46,783 nucleotides of DNA from Caldilineales bacterium. Lineage in GTDB: Bacteria; Chloroflexota; Anaerolineae; J102. Shown piece by piece: positions 31,435 through 40,239 of this stretch (position 1 is the stretch's first letter; the number at the start of each line of letters is the position of its first letter). The notes below the pieces were generated by a model. It had not been told where the DNA came from. It did not search any database and saw nothing but the letters and a program-made list of their open reading frames with translations. The stretch covers positions 1 through 46,783 of the forward strand of contig JAGFJG010000020.1 in assembly GCA_024102915.1 (NCBI GenBank). Direction: 5' to 3'. The position numbers and the translations under genes are program-made.

Positions 31435-32344
31435 TCTCGACCGGAACAGCCTGGGTGATGCGGCGATGGTTCGGCAGCGAAACCAGCGCCACACCCCCGG
31501 CCACCAACAACGCCCCCGCCCATTGCCACGGCCCCAGCCGTTCGCCCAAAACCACGTACGCCATGATTGCGGCGAACAGCACTTCCGAGGTAGCGATAAT
31601 CGAGGCGACGCTGGCGGTGAGGAATTGCAGCGCCGTGGTGTACAGGCCGAACCCGGTGACGGTGGGGATGAAGATGAAGGCGGCAAAAGCGGCGAGGACG
31701 GGCAGTGTCAGGGTCCAGGTTCCGCCGGAGAAAAGAGCCAGCGGGGCCAGCGCCAGCGCGGCGAAACCGAACATATAGACCATGATCGTCCACGGGTTGA
31801 CTGCGCCGGTCAGCCGTTTGCCCAACAGCACGTAAACGCTGCTCGTCAGCGCCGAAGCCAGGCCAACCGCCAGACCCGTGGCTGTGACCGGCATGCCGCT
31901 CTGACCGAAGGGCTGCGCCACCAGCCACACCCCGGTGATCGCCAGGGCAATCGCCAGGATTTTGCGCCAGGTCAGCGGCTCGCGCCAGGCAAACCAGGCC
32001 GCAATTGTGACCACAATCGGAGCCAGGTATTGGAAGACCGTGGCCAGCGCCGCCCCATTCAGCACTACCGACCAATTCCACAGCACGTGAAAGAATCCGA
32101 TGCCGACTGCACCCATCACAGCGAGCCAGGGCAGATGCGCGCGCTGAACTCGCAACAAGCCGGGGCGCAGCAAGGCCAGTCCGATCAGCACTACAAGGCA
32201 GGTGGTCGCATCGCGCCAGAATGCCAGGTCCACGGGCGAAATGCCGCTGCCGCCGATGATCAACGATGTCCACACGCCTGATGTCGAGCCCAGCGCCACG
32301 GCAGTGAGAACTAGGGCGATGCCGCGCCCGCGCGTTGTAAGCAA
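31418..32344 (-). CDS. DMT superfamily (EamA) transporter
   Basis: A 308-residue integral membrane protein with ten predicted TM helices and two EamA repeats: 'LVLTAVALGSTSGVWTSL...FWRDATTCLVVLIGLALLRPG' and 'GLAVGLASALTSSVYVLLGKRLTG...TSEVLFAAIMAYVVLGERLGPWQWAGALLVAGGVALVSL'. 'NGAALATVFQYLAPIVVTIAAWFAWREPLT' is the typical repeat end. Members export amino acids, metabolites or drugs; the substrate cannot be told. The TTG at 32344 is the likely start: it lies 3 nt after the stop of the DUF4445 gene and a stop precedes it in frame. Its 3' end overlaps the convergent PhnD-like gene. Confidence 0.92.
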   Translation of the reverse strand: MLTTRGRGIALVLTAVALGSTSGVWTSLIIGGSGISPVDLAFWRDATTCLVVLIGLALLRPGLLRVQRAHLPWLAVMGAVGIGFFHVLWNWSVVLNGAALATVFQYLAPIVVTIAAWFAWREPLTWRKILAIALAITGVWLVAQPFGQSGMPVTATGLAVGLASALTSSVYVLLGKRLTGAVNPWTIMVYMFGFAALALAPLALFSGGTWTLTLPVLAAFAAFIFIPTVTGFGLYTTALQFLTASVASIIATSEVLFAAIMAYVVLGERLGPWQWAGALLVAGGVALVSLPNHRRITQAVPVEIISET

Positions 32345-32347
32345 TGT

Positions 32348-33931
32348 CTAGAATGAACCGTTCGGGGCCAGCGCCAGCGCTTCGATATAGCGCATCTGAA
32401 AATCTGGATCGGTATCGAGGTCGACCTGCCCTGCCCGCGCCGCCAACCGCTCCCCCAACGCAAACCCCTCGTCGCTGAGGAACATGGCTGCGCCCAGCCC
32501 GGCGCCGTTCGCCACCGTTTCCACCGCCTCTCGCCGCACAGGGGGCAGCATGCCCAGCGCCAAAACGGCGTCGATGTCTACCTGCCCGCCGAAGGATCCT
32601 GTCAGAATTACCCGTTGTAAGTCGCCCGGCTGCAAGCCCACATTCGCCAACAAAATCTCGATTGCGGCCCTGATCGCACCCTTGGCCTTCTGCAATTCCC
32701 GCACGTCGAACTGAGTCAGTTTCAGATCGCCGTCCGGGGTCATGAGCAGGCAGCGTACGCCCTGATCGTCGGTGATCAGGCGGTCGGCGAGGATGGGCGG
32801 GTTGTCGGCAAAGCGGCCGTCGGCCCGGATCACGCCCGCTTTCTGCAATTCATAAACGATGCTGAGCAGGCCGCTGCCGGTCAGGCCGATGGGTTCGGCG
32901 TCGGCAATCGTGCTAAAAATTAGCTCACCCTGCTTTAGACTCACCCCAACGATAGCGCCATCGACGGCGCGGGTGCCGCAGGAAATATTCACGCCCTCGA
33001 AAGCCGGGCCAGCAGCCGTCGAGGCCGTGACGATTCGCTGACCATCGGTGACGAGCACCTCGCCGTTCGTGCCCAGATCGACCGCCAGCATGGGGCCGGT
33101 CGCTTCCTCAAAATCGAAATAAGCCAGACAGGCCAGGGCGTCGGAGCCGACGAATCCGCCCACCAACGGCGGCAAGGCCACCTTTGCACCAGCCGGAAAT
33201 ATCCCGCCCATCATCGGCGTGGCATCCATAATCGACGCCTTACTGAAGGGCTGGAAGGGCTTGACAGCCAGTGAAGCCAGGGGCAGCCGGGTGATCAGAT
33301 GGTGCATCGCCACATTCCCTACGATCGTGACTCGCTCGATGCGGTTAGCGATGCTCTGGGAAAGCTTGAGGGAATCGACAGCCTGGTTCATCGAGGCCAG
33401 GGCGAGTTTGTGCAGGCGCTCGGCGTCCTCTGCATCGTCATCCGCCGCCGCCAGCCGCGAGATCACATCCGCACCATAGACGGTCTGTTGGTTGAGGGCG
33501 GCGCCGCCCGCGCAGACTTCGCCATCGTCGAGCATGGTGAGAAACGCGGCCACGGTGGTCGAGCCGAAGTCGATGGCCAGGCCCAAGCGAGCGTCTTTCT
33601 CGCGCTTGTAGCGATTGCTGGCGCGGAATATCTTGTTCGAGTAGACCACAATCGGCGCCAGGGTCACGGTCACATCGCCGGTGACGCGCGCCCGGCAGGC
33701 CAGGCGATTGCCGACCGCCAACTCCCCTGCTGTCAGATTTTCGTACTCAATCTCGTCCGGCGGGGCTAACCCGGCCTCGGCCAGGATTTTGCATTTCCCG
33801 CAGGTGCCGCGCCCGGCGCAAGGCTGTTCCAGCGGCAATTCGGTCCGGGCGATAGCGTCGCCGATGATGGTTCCCAGCCCGGCTGTGACGGTGCGGCTCT
33901 TTTCGCCGTAGATGACTTCGATGGTGGGCAT
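32348..33931 (-). CDS. 2Fe-2S ferredoxin fused to ASKHA ATPase (DUF4445 / RACo-type)
   Basis: A 527-residue protein. Residues 1-95 are a plant-type [2Fe-2S] ferredoxin domain with Cys38, Cys44, Cys47 and Cys79 ('PCAGRGTCGKC', 'RLACRAR'). Residues about 115-505 form the ASKHA domain ('GLAIDFGSTTVAAFLT', 'TIVGNVAMHHL', 'MLAVDLGTNGEVLV', 'GLTGSGLLSIVYEL', 'VILTGSFGG'). Such RACo/RamA-like proteins use ATP and a low-potential electron to bring corrinoid proteins back to Co(I). No corrinoid protein, methyltransferase or MtgA/MtbB-type gene is in the window, so the partner is elsewhere. The gene is followed 3 nt on by the DMT transporter. Confidence 0.92.
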   Translation of the reverse strand: MPTIEVIYGEKSRTVTAGLGTIIGDAIARTELPLEQPCAGRGTCGKCKILAEAGLAPPDEIEYENLTAGELAVGNRLACRARVTGDVTVTLAPIVVYSNKIFRASNRYKREKDARLGLAIDFGSTTVAAFLTMLDDGEVCAGGAALNQQTVYGADVISRLAAADDDAEDAERLHKLALASMNQAVDSLKLSQSIANRIERVTIVGNVAMHHLITRLPLASLAVKPFQPFSKASIMDATPMMGGIFPAGAKVALPPLVGGFVGSDALACLAYFDFEEATGPMLAVDLGTNGEVLVTDGQRIVTASTAAGPAFEGVNISCGTRAVDGAIVGVSLKQGELIFSTIADAEPIGLTGSGLLSIVYELQKAGVIRADGRFADNPPILADRLITDDQGVRCLLMTPDGDLKLTQFDVRELQKAKGAIRAAIEILLANVGLQPGDLQRVILTGSFGGQVDIDAVLALGMLPPVRREAVETVANGAGLGAAMFLSDEGFALGERLAARAGQVDLDTDPDFQMRYIEALALAPNGSF

Positions 33932-34102
33932 GATGGTTGCGAATTGTCCGTCTCGATATCAAGAAAAATATGGCTCACAATGATTGAAGCGTCTTCGGGG
34001 TCTTGTCAGCAAGCTTACCATACTCTCTGGGCGATCATGCAACATCGTCGCTCCGTCGGATGAAGCATTTGGCAGGCTGATTGATTCCGGCAGCGATTCG
34101 AT

Positions 34103-34780
34103 CTACAAATAGCGGTCCCCCGCATCCCGTTTGCGTACAACCCTGGCGGGAATACCAAAGGCGACGGAGAAGTCGGGGATGTCACGCAGGACAAGGGCGG
34201 ATGCGCCGATAACGGTATTGGAGCCGATTGTGATGCCATGGATTACATTCGCACCCTGGGAGATAGCCGAAAGTGCGCCTATGGTGACGTTGCCGCCGCA
34301 GGTAGCGCCCGGGGCCAGGCTGGAGAATGAACCCAGAATGCAATCGTGATCGAGCGATGCCTTCGTGTTGATGATACATCCTTCTCCGATGGTTGTATCG
34401 CTGTTGATCACTGCGCCTGCCATGATCACTGTCCCAGCGCCAATTGTCACCCCTCGCCCGACTTGGGCCGAAGGATGGCAGGCGCTGACAAATCCAAGTT
34501 GCGGAACCAGCGATTGAATACGCTCGGTCACCTGATAGCGCGTCCAGTTGTCCCCAATCGCCACGATCGCCCCGCTCAGATTCCAGGTTCCGACCAATTG
34601 CGGCAAGTCAAGGTCACTGCCCAGGATCTTCAAATCATACCAGTCACTGTCCGCAGTTTTATAGGTGTCGACGAATCCGACCACACGATATCGCCCCTCT
34701 TGCTCGACGATATCGGCGACGACTTTGCCATGGCCGGATGCGCCGACTATGACGATGTGGGGGTGTGTTGACAAACTCAT
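34103..34780 (-). CDS. NeuD/PglD-family sugar O-acyltransferase
   Basis: A 225-residue left-handed beta-helix acyltransferase. 'HIVIVGASGHGKVVADIV' is the N-terminal Rossmann-like start; hexapeptide repeats fill residues about 95-215 ('IGAGTVIMAGAVINSDTTIGEGCIINT', 'LGSFSSLAPGATCGGNVTIG', 'IGSNTVIGASALVLRDIP'). 'ASLDHDCIL' carries the catalytic His region and 'FGIPARVVRKR' the conserved end. It acetylates a nucleotide-sugar or glycan residue, e.g. in capsule or sialic/bacillosamine-type sugar pathways. No other glycan gene is adjacent, so the substrate is unknown. The 214-nt gap upstream holds a TAGAAT-like box (34831-34836). Confidence 0.9.
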   Translation of the reverse strand: MSLSTHPHIVIVGASGHGKVVADIVEQEGRYRVVGFVDTYKTADSDWYDLKILGSDLDLPQLVGTWNLSGAIVAIGDNWTRYQVTERIQSLVPQLGFVSACHPSAQVGRGVTIGAGTVIMAGAVINSDTTIGEGCIINTKASLDHDCILGSFSSLAPGATCGGNVTIGALSAISQGANVIHGITIGSNTVIGASALVLRDIPDFSVAFGIPARVVRKRDAGDRYL

Positions 34781-34982
34781 CGGACTTTCCAGTACAGCGG
34801 CGTAATCGCTCGTCTCAGATTCATCGGCTTATTCTATCACGAACCTTGTCTGGCATTGCCAAAGCGGCATATGACTGTCACACCAGACAACATGACCTCG
34901 GCCATGACCTCCGGCACTACGAACCGCCGATTCAGCCTGATATTCTGGGGGCGTCAACGTAACAATCCACTCACACTGACTT

Positions 34983-34990
34983 AAGGAGGT
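34983..34990 (+). promoter_or_regulatory. Full-length Shine-Dalgarno AAGGAGGT
   Basis: Perfect anti-16S complement, 4 nt before the ATG at 34995. It contrasts with the many SD-less starts in the window. An extended -10-like TG-A-TATTCT lies at 34938-34946. Confidence 0.8.
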
Positions 34991-34994
34991 CAAA

Positions 34995-35429
34995 ATGTCT
35001 TTCAACTTTTCTGCGATCAAATGGCTGTGGGTCGTTATCGGCGCTGTCGTCGGCGCCGTTGTTTCGGTGCTGATCACCCTGGCTGTGAACGTCGGCTACG
35101 GCGTCGTTCTGGGCTTTCAGATGCGCGGCGCTCCGCCGCAGGATGTGCTGGTCGAAGCCCTGAGCAGCACACCGTTCGTCGTGCTCGGCCTGGTATGGAC
35201 GCTGATTGGCGCTTTCGTCGGCGGACGGATGGCCGGGCGTCATGCCGAAGGCGCATCCCCATTGGCTGGCCTGATCGCAGGCGTGCTCATGGCGGTCGTT
35301 CCCATCTTCCTGCAGGGTGAACTGACCGGGTACACGATGCTGCACATGGCTCTGGCTATCGGCGGCGGCCTGCTGGGCGGCTGGATGGCCGGGCGCAGCC
35401 AACAGGACGGGCAAGAGCAATTCACTTGA
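34995..35429 (+). CDS. Small glycine-rich multi-TM protein, first gene of the export cluster
   Basis: A 144-residue membrane protein with four TM helices ('LWVVIGAVVGAVVSVLITLAVNVGYGV', 'TPFVVLGLVWTLIGAFVGGRMAG', 'PLAGLIAGVLMAVVPIFL', 'MLHMALAIGGGLLGGWMAG'). The second and fourth TM ends share the motif G-G-x-M-A-G-R, a glycine-zipper repeat. It is like TM proteins annotated as 'YrzE/TIGR04086-type', but no exact family is certain. A stem-loop separates it from the ATPase gene. Function is unknown; co-localisation suggests a role in the export system. Confidence 0.75.
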   Translation: MSFNFSAIKWLWVVIGAVVGAVVSVLITLAVNVGYGVVLGFQMRGAPPQDVLVEALSSTPFVVLGLVWTLIGAFVGGRMAGRHAEGASPLAGLIAGVLMAVVPIFLQGELTGYTMLHMALAIGGGLLGGWMAGRSQQDGQEQFT

Positions 35430-35442
35430 TCTGAGGCAAGGG

Positions 35443-35487
35443 ATTGCAGAGAGCGGATGCAATTGAGACGAGATCACTCTGCAATCT
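35443..35487. repeat. Perfect 10-bp stem-loop between the membrane protein and ATPase genes
   Basis: GATTGCAGAG (35443-35452) and CTCTGCAATC (35478-35487) flank a 25-nt loop. There is no U-run, so it is more likely a regulatory or mRNA-stability hairpin than a terminator. A GGAGG for the ATPase follows. Confidence 0.6.
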
Positions 35488-35512
35488 CGGCTAGACACAG
35501 ACGGAGGTTAAT

Positions 35513-36274
35513 ATGTTCGGAAGGAAGCGCAACGGCAAAAAGAACGGCAAAGCGACGGCTACGAGCGAGCATCTGATCGAACTGCGAGATGTGATCAAAA
35601 CCTACCGCAGCCCGGCCGGCGATTTTACCGCTCTCAAAGAGATCGATTTGCAGGTGGATGGCGGTGAATTCGTGGCCGTGATCGGCAAATCGGGCAGCGG
35701 CAAATCGACCTTGATCAATATGATCACCGGCATCGACCGGCCATCGCAAGGCGAAGTAGTGATCGGCAACACCAGCGTCCATCGGCTAAACGAGGACAAA
35801 CTGGCGCAGTGGCGAGGTCGCAACGTCGGGGTCATTTTCCAATTCTTTCAACTTCTCCCCACCCTGACAGCCATCGAAAACGTGATGCTGCCGATGGATT
35901 TCTGCAATATGTACAACCGTCGCCAGCGCAAAGAAAGGGCGATGCAACTGCTCGAACAAATGGAATTGGCCGAGCATGCGTACAAATTGCCATCGTCCCT
36001 CTCCGGCGGACAGCAGCAGCGCGTCGCCATTGCCCGCGCCCTGGCCAACGACCCGCCCATCCTGGTGGCGGACGAACCCACAGGCAACCTCGACTCGAAG
36101 ACGGCGGAATCGGTTTTCCGCCTGTTCGAAGCTCTGGTGGATGAGGGCAAGACGATCCTTATGGTCACCCATGACCAGGACCTGGCCGAGCGAGTCGCCC
36201 GCATGGTGATCATCGCCGATGGCGAGATTGTCGAAGCGCATCGGGTCGGTAGCGCCGCCAGTCGGGAGGGTTGA
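35513..36274 (+). CDS. ABC transporter ATPase, MacB/LolD-type
   Basis: A 253-residue ATPase with Walker A 'GKSGSGKST' (about 58-66), Q-loop '[16 protein letters not shown]', signature '[15 protein letters not shown]', Walker B '[15 protein letters not shown]' and H-loop '[12 protein letters not shown]'. An N-terminal basic tail of about 20 residues precedes the domain. LolD/MacB-type ATPases drive mechanotransmission or export of lipids, peptides or proteins. GGAGG precedes the ATG. The permease gene follows 4 nt on, so the two are one translational unit. Confidence 0.95.
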   Translation: MFGRKRNGKKNGKATATSEHLIELRDVIKTYRSPAGDFTALKEIDLQVDGGEFVAVIGKSGSGKSTLINMITGIDRPSQGEVVIGNTSVHRLNEDKLAQWRGRNVGVIFQFFQLLPTLTAIENVMLPMDFCNMYNRRQRKERAMQLLEQMELAEHAYKLPSSLSGGQQQRVAIARALANDPPILVADEPTGNLDSKTAESVFRLFEALVDEGKTILMVTHDQDLAERVARMVIIADGEIVEAHRVGSAASREG

Positions 36275-36278
36275 GATC

Positions 36279-38726
36279 ATGTTTTCGCCAAGATGGCGCA
36301 AGGTTCTGCGCGATATCCTCAGCAACAAACGCCGCACTTTTCTTGTGGTGCTCTCGATAGCCGTCGGTATCTTTGCCGTGGGCACGGTGGCGCACATGCG
36401 TGTGATCGTCACCGATGACATGGTGGAGAGCTACGAGGCGGCCAATCCCCCCAGCGCCATTCTCTACACCGAGCAGGCGTTTTCCGACAATCTGGTCGAG
36501 GCGGTGCGCCGCATGCCCGAAGTGGCCGCAGCCGAGGGCAGGCGCAACGTCGTCGTGCGTTTCCAGCATCCCCAGGATGAGGCCTGGTATCCCCTGCGAT
36601 TGTATGCCGCGCCCGACTACGAGGATATGCAAATCAACATTCTGCGCCGGGAAACCCTATTCGGGCCTGACCCGGCGAAGTGGCCCGACCCAGGCGTCTA
36701 TCCCCCGCCCGACCATGAGGTGCTGATCGAACGCACTTCGGTGCTATTGGCAAGTCAGGGGCTGGTTCCCCATGCCCGCCAGGGCGATGCCATTCGGGTC
36801 GAGATGCCTTCGGGCAAGCGCCGGGACATGCGAATGGCAGGCATGGTTTACGACAGCGTACACGGAGCCGCCCCCTGGACAGGCATGGCGTATGGTTATG
36901 TCAATTTCGATACTATGGAGTGGCTGGGGCTGCCCCGCACATTCAACGAACTGCACATCATCGTGTCCGGAGATCACAGTGATGCGGATCACATCGAGCA
37001 AGTCGCCCGCCAGGTCAAAGACCGGCTTGAGCGCAGCGGCGTTGAAGTCGCCCGCACCGACGTCCCCACCCCAGGCAAGCTGCCCCAAGATTCGACATTT
37101 CAGACGCTGGTTTTGCTGCTCACCGTTCTGGGCGTGATCTCGCTCGGCGTCAGCGTGTTCCTGCTGATCAACACGGTTTCGGCGCTGCTGGCCCAGCAGG
37201 TGCGGCAGATCGGGGTGATGAAGGCGGTCGGGGCAAATACGAGGCAGATCGCCCGCATGTACCTGGGTATGGTGCTGGTGTTCGGCTTGCTGGCGCTCGC
37301 CATCGCCGCCCCGCTCAGCGCCTGGGCCGCCCGAGAGATCATCAATTTCATGAGTTATTTCGTCAATTTCACCCTGGGCGAATTCAGTATTCCCGCGCAA
37401 GTGCTGGCCCTGGAAGCGGGCATGGCGCTGCTCGTGCCGCTAGTAGCCGGGATAATCCCCGTTTTGCACGGCACGCGCCTGACCATCCGCGAGGCGATCA
37501 GCAGCTATGGCCTCTCCGAGAGCGGGTTCGGACAGGGACGGCTCGATCAGATGATTGAGCGGTTGCGCGGGTTGCCAAGACCGCTGCTGCTGTCGCTCCG
37601 CAACACGTTGCGCCGCAAAGGACGCCTGGCCCTGACCTTGACCACACTGACGCTGGCCGGAGCGATCTTCATGGCTGTGGTGCATGTGCGCACTTCCTTG
37701 CTGGTGACTCTGGACGAGGTGCTGCAATACTTCGCTTTCGATATGCAGGTGCAGTTCGATCAGAATTACCGGCTGGACCGACTGACCCGCGAGGCGCTGG
37801 CGGTTCCCGGCGTGGTCGAGGTCGAGGGCTGGGGTTCTACCTCGACATTCCGGGTGCGCCCCGACGGCAGCGAAGGCGAGATGATCTACGTCGATGCGCC
37901 GCCCGCCGAAACCACTATGCTCAACCCAATATTGTTGGCCGGACGCTGGCTGTTGCCTGATGACGAAAACGCCCTTGTCGTCAGTTCCAATCTGCTCACA
38001 GCCGAACCCGATCTTAGCCTGGGCGATGAGATCGTGCTCCATATCGATGATCAGGACATGGCATGGCGGATCGTGGGCGTGGCCCGCATCGCCCAGCCGG
38101 TGAGCATCGCCTATATGAATTACGACTATTTCGCCCGGCTGACCGGCAACAAGGGCCGGGCTAACATCATCGCCATCACCGCAGATGGCCATAGCCTCGC
38201 TGATCAAGAGGCGCTGGCCCGACGCCTGGAAACGCATCTCGCCGAAGCCGGGCTCAATGTGGGGTTTGTGCAGACCATCTCGCAAGCGCGCGCGGCAATC
38301 GATGTGCTGTTCAATGTCGTCATTCTCTTCCTCATGAGCATGGCTATCGTCCTCGCCTTTGTGGGCGGCATCGGCCTGACCGGAACGATGAGCCTGAATG
38401 TGCTGGAGCGCATCCGAGAGGTGGGGGTGATGCGGGCTATCGGGGCGTCGAGCGGTTCGGTGATGCAGGTTTTCATCGTCGAGGGCGTATTCATCGGCCT
38501 GATCAGCTGGCTGTTCGGGGCTGTGCTGGCTATCCCGATCGGCAAAGTGATCAGCATGGCCGTCGGCAACGAAATCATGGGCTCCCCGCTCAGCTTCGTC
38601 ATCTCCGCCCAGGGCATGTTGATCTGGCTGGCCGCTGTCGTAATTCTGTCGGCGATTGCCAGCTATCTCCCTGCCAACCAGGCTGCCCGGCTTAGTGTGC
38701 GACAGGTTCTGGCCTATGAACAGTGA
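36279..38726 (+). CDS. Double-FtsX ABC transporter permease
   Basis: An 815-residue permease with two FtsX/MacB cores: TM ('FLVVLSIAVGIFAVGTVAHM'), extracytoplasmic domain (about 45-290), three TMs ('LVLLLTVLGVISLGVSVFLLI', 'MVLVFGLLALAIAAPLSA', 'ALLVPLVAGIIPVLHG'), then TM ('LALTLTTLTLAGAIFMAVVHV'), second extracytoplasmic domain (about 500-670) and three TMs near the C-terminus. Both halves carry 'GVMKAVGA/GVMRAIGAS' coupling helices. One gene thus supplies both half-permeases. The ATG at 36279 has a GGAGG upstream; the longer frame at 36219 overlaps the ATPase. The periplasmic partner is the downstream lipoprotein. Confidence 0.93.
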   Translation: MFSPRWRKVLRDILSNKRRTFLVVLSIAVGIFAVGTVAHMRVIVTDDMVESYEAANPPSAILYTEQAFSDNLVEAVRRMPEVAAAEGRRNVVVRFQHPQDEAWYPLRLYAAPDYEDMQINILRRETLFGPDPAKWPDPGVYPPPDHEVLIERTSVLLASQGLVPHARQGDAIRVEMPSGKRRDMRMAGMVYDSVHGAAPWTGMAYGYVNFDTMEWLGLPRTFNELHIIVSGDHSDADHIEQVARQVKDRLERSGVEVARTDVPTPGKLPQDSTFQTLVLLLTVLGVISLGVSVFLLINTVSALLAQQVRQIGVMKAVGANTRQIARMYLGMVLVFGLLALAIAAPLSAWAAREIINFMSYFVNFTLGEFSIPAQVLALEAGMALLVPLVAGIIPVLHGTRLTIREAISSYGLSESGFGQGRLDQMIERLRGLPRPLLLSLRNTLRRKGRLALTLTTLTLAGAIFMAVVHVRTSLLVTLDEVLQYFAFDMQVQFDQNYRLDRLTREALAVPGVVEVEGWGSTSTFRVRPDGSEGEMIYVDAPPAETTMLNPILLAGRWLLPDDENALVVSSNLLTAEPDLSLGDEIVLHIDDQDMAWRIVGVARIAQPVSIAYMNYDYFARLTGNKGRANIIAITADGHSLADQEALARRLETHLAEAGLNVGFVQTISQARAAIDVLFNVVILFLMSMAIVLAFVGGIGLTGTMSLNVLERIREVGVMRAIGASSGSVMQVFIVEGVFIGLISWLFGAVLAIPIGKVISMAVGNEIMGSPLSFVISAQGMLIWLAAVVILSAIASYLPANQAARLSVRQVLAYEQ

Positions 38727-38730
38727 TGAG

Positions 38731-38830
38731 AGTTGCAAGTTGCAGGTTGCAGGTTGCAAAAACGATTTTCGTCCATTCTGACGCTACGCAATACGCAGTA
38801 TGTTTCACATTTCATCTCACCATTTCCGAC
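38731..38830. repeat. Mosaic of several period-7 repeats after the permease gene
   Basis: AGTTGCA x2 and GGTTGCA x2 (38731-38758); TACGCAA, TACGCAG (38785-38798); then TTTCACA, TTTCATC (about 38802-38815). Three different heptamers lie in one 143-bp gap. The remaining gap to the membrane-fusion gene shows no gene; a GGAGG at 38860-38864 is its Shine-Dalgarno. Confidence 0.75.
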
Positions 38831-38869
38831 TCAACACAAATCGTTTCCTTATATCGACCGGAGGTCATC

Positions 38870-40183
38870 ATGAAAATCAAATCCACTCCCCTTGTCCCAA
38901 TGGCCGTATTGGCCCTGGCGCTTGTCCTCTTCTCCGCCTGCGCCATGCCGGTGGCAGCGCCCGCTGAAGAGCCTGCCGCCGCCACCGATTCGGTCGAGTT
39001 GAGCCAGCCTATCCGGGCCAGCGACGAGATCATCGCCGACGCCGTGGTCGTACCCGCCCGCTATGCCTCGCTCAGCCTGCCGACCGGCGGCATCGTGGCC
39101 GAAGTGCTGGCCGCGGAAGGAGACGCCGTGCAGACGGGGCAGGTTCTTTTGCGATTGGAAGCCGCTCGCCAGATCGCCGCCGTCGCTCAGGCCGGGGCCG
39201 GTCTACGCGCAGCCCAGGCAAAATTGGACGAACTGAAGGCCGGCGCCCGCACCGAGGAGATCGCCGCCGCCCAGGCCGCGCTCGATGCGGCGAACGCCCA
39301 ATTCGCCCGGCTGGAACAAGGCCCCAGGCCTGAAGAGATCGCCGCTGCCGAGGCCAGCGTGGCTGCTGCGCAGGCAGCCCTGCAAAAGCTGCGTGAAGGC
39401 CCGAACCGCAACGAACGCATCGCCGCCCAGGCTGACGTGAACAACGCCCTGGCCGCCGTGCAACAGGCGCAAACCGCCTATGATCGCATCGCCGGGCAGG
39501 CGGACGCCGGTATGCGCCCCGAATCATTGCAATTGCAGCAGGCGACCAATGCCTACAATGCCGCCAAAGCCCGCCTCGACGCCCTGAACCAGCGCGTAAC
39601 CGCCGCCGATATCGCCGGTGCACAGGCGCAAGTGCGGCAGGCGCAGGCGCAACTAGACGCCCTCAAAGCCCCGGCACGTCCCGCTGATCTGGCCGCGGCT
39701 CAGGCGGAAATCGACCGGGCGCAGGCGCAACTGCATCTGTTGGAAGCGGGAGCGCGCGCTGAGACCATCGCCGCCGTCGCAGCGGAAGTGGCGTCCGCCG
39801 AAGCCGCGCTGCAACAGGCGAACGCCGCCCTGGCCGAAACGGAACTGAAAACGCCTTTCGCCGGAACCGTGGCCGAGTTGGATGTCAAGGCTGGCGAGCA
39901 GGCCTCGCCCGGCGCACCCTTGCTGACCCTGGCCGACCTCAGCGGCTGGCGCATCGAAACCGACGATCTGACGGAACTGGATGTGGTCAATGTCGAAGTG
40001 GGCGATACGGCGTCGATCCGTTTTGATGCGATTCCCGATCTCGAAATCCCCGGCAAGGTCGTGCGGATCGAGGATGTGGGTCGGGACAAGCTGGGCGACA
40101 TCACCTACACCGTCATCGTGCAGCCCGACCGCAGCGACCCCCGCCTGCGCTGGAATATGACGGCTGTGGTGACGATCCAATAG
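38870..40183 (+). CDS. Lipoprotein membrane-fusion (HlyD/MacA-type) protein
   Basis: A 437-residue lipoprotein: signal 'MAVLALALVLFSAC' with the lipobox Cys, then a short spacer, a half-lipoyl motif ('GGIVAEVLAAEGDAVQTGQVLLRLEAARQ'), a long coiled coil (about 100-300) built from repeated units of about 35 residues ('GARTEEIAAAQAALDAA', 'GPRPEEIAAAEASVAAA', 'PARPADLAAAQAEIDRA'), the second lipoyl half ('TPFAGTVAELDVKAGEQASPG') and a beta-barrel tail. It links the FtsX-type permease to the outside. No outer-membrane channel gene exists here, which fits a single-membrane envelope. GGAGG with a 5-nt spacer supports the ATG at 38870. Confidence 0.93.
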   Translation: MKIKSTPLVPMAVLALALVLFSACAMPVAAPAEEPAAATDSVELSQPIRASDEIIADAVVVPARYASLSLPTGGIVAEVLAAEGDAVQTGQVLLRLEAARQIAAVAQAGAGLRAAQAKLDELKAGARTEEIAAAQAALDAANAQFARLEQGPRPEEIAAAEASVAAAQAALQKLREGPNRNERIAAQADVNNALAAVQQAQTAYDRIAGQADAGMRPESLQLQQATNAYNAAKARLDALNQRVTAADIAGAQAQVRQAQAQLDALKAPARPADLAAAQAEIDRAQAQLHLLEAGARAETIAAVAAEVASAEAALQQANAALAETELKTPFAGTVAELDVKAGEQASPGAPLLTLADLSGWRIETDDLTELDVVNVEVGDTASIRFDAIPDLEIPGKVVRIEDVGRDKLGDITYTVIVQPDRSDPRLRWNMTAVVTIQ

Positions 40184-40212
40184 GCGAGCGAATCCCTCTC
40201 ATAGAAAAACAA

Positions 40213-40239
40213 AAAGCCCAGGTTGCGAGCCTGGGCTTT
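40213..40239. terminator. Bidirectional terminator between the fusion protein gene and trmD
   Basis: AAAGCCCAGG (40213-40222), 7-nt loop, CCTGGGCTTT (40230-40239), with A-rich sequence on the left and T-rich on the right, so it serves both convergent genes. Its right end reaches the first base of the trmD stop codon complement. Confidence 0.92.

Noticed and set aside
37440..38759. Minus-strand frame of 439 residues over the ABC permease
   Set aside because: Antisense shadow; its start 'MQPATCNLQL' is read from the GTTGCA heptamer repeat.
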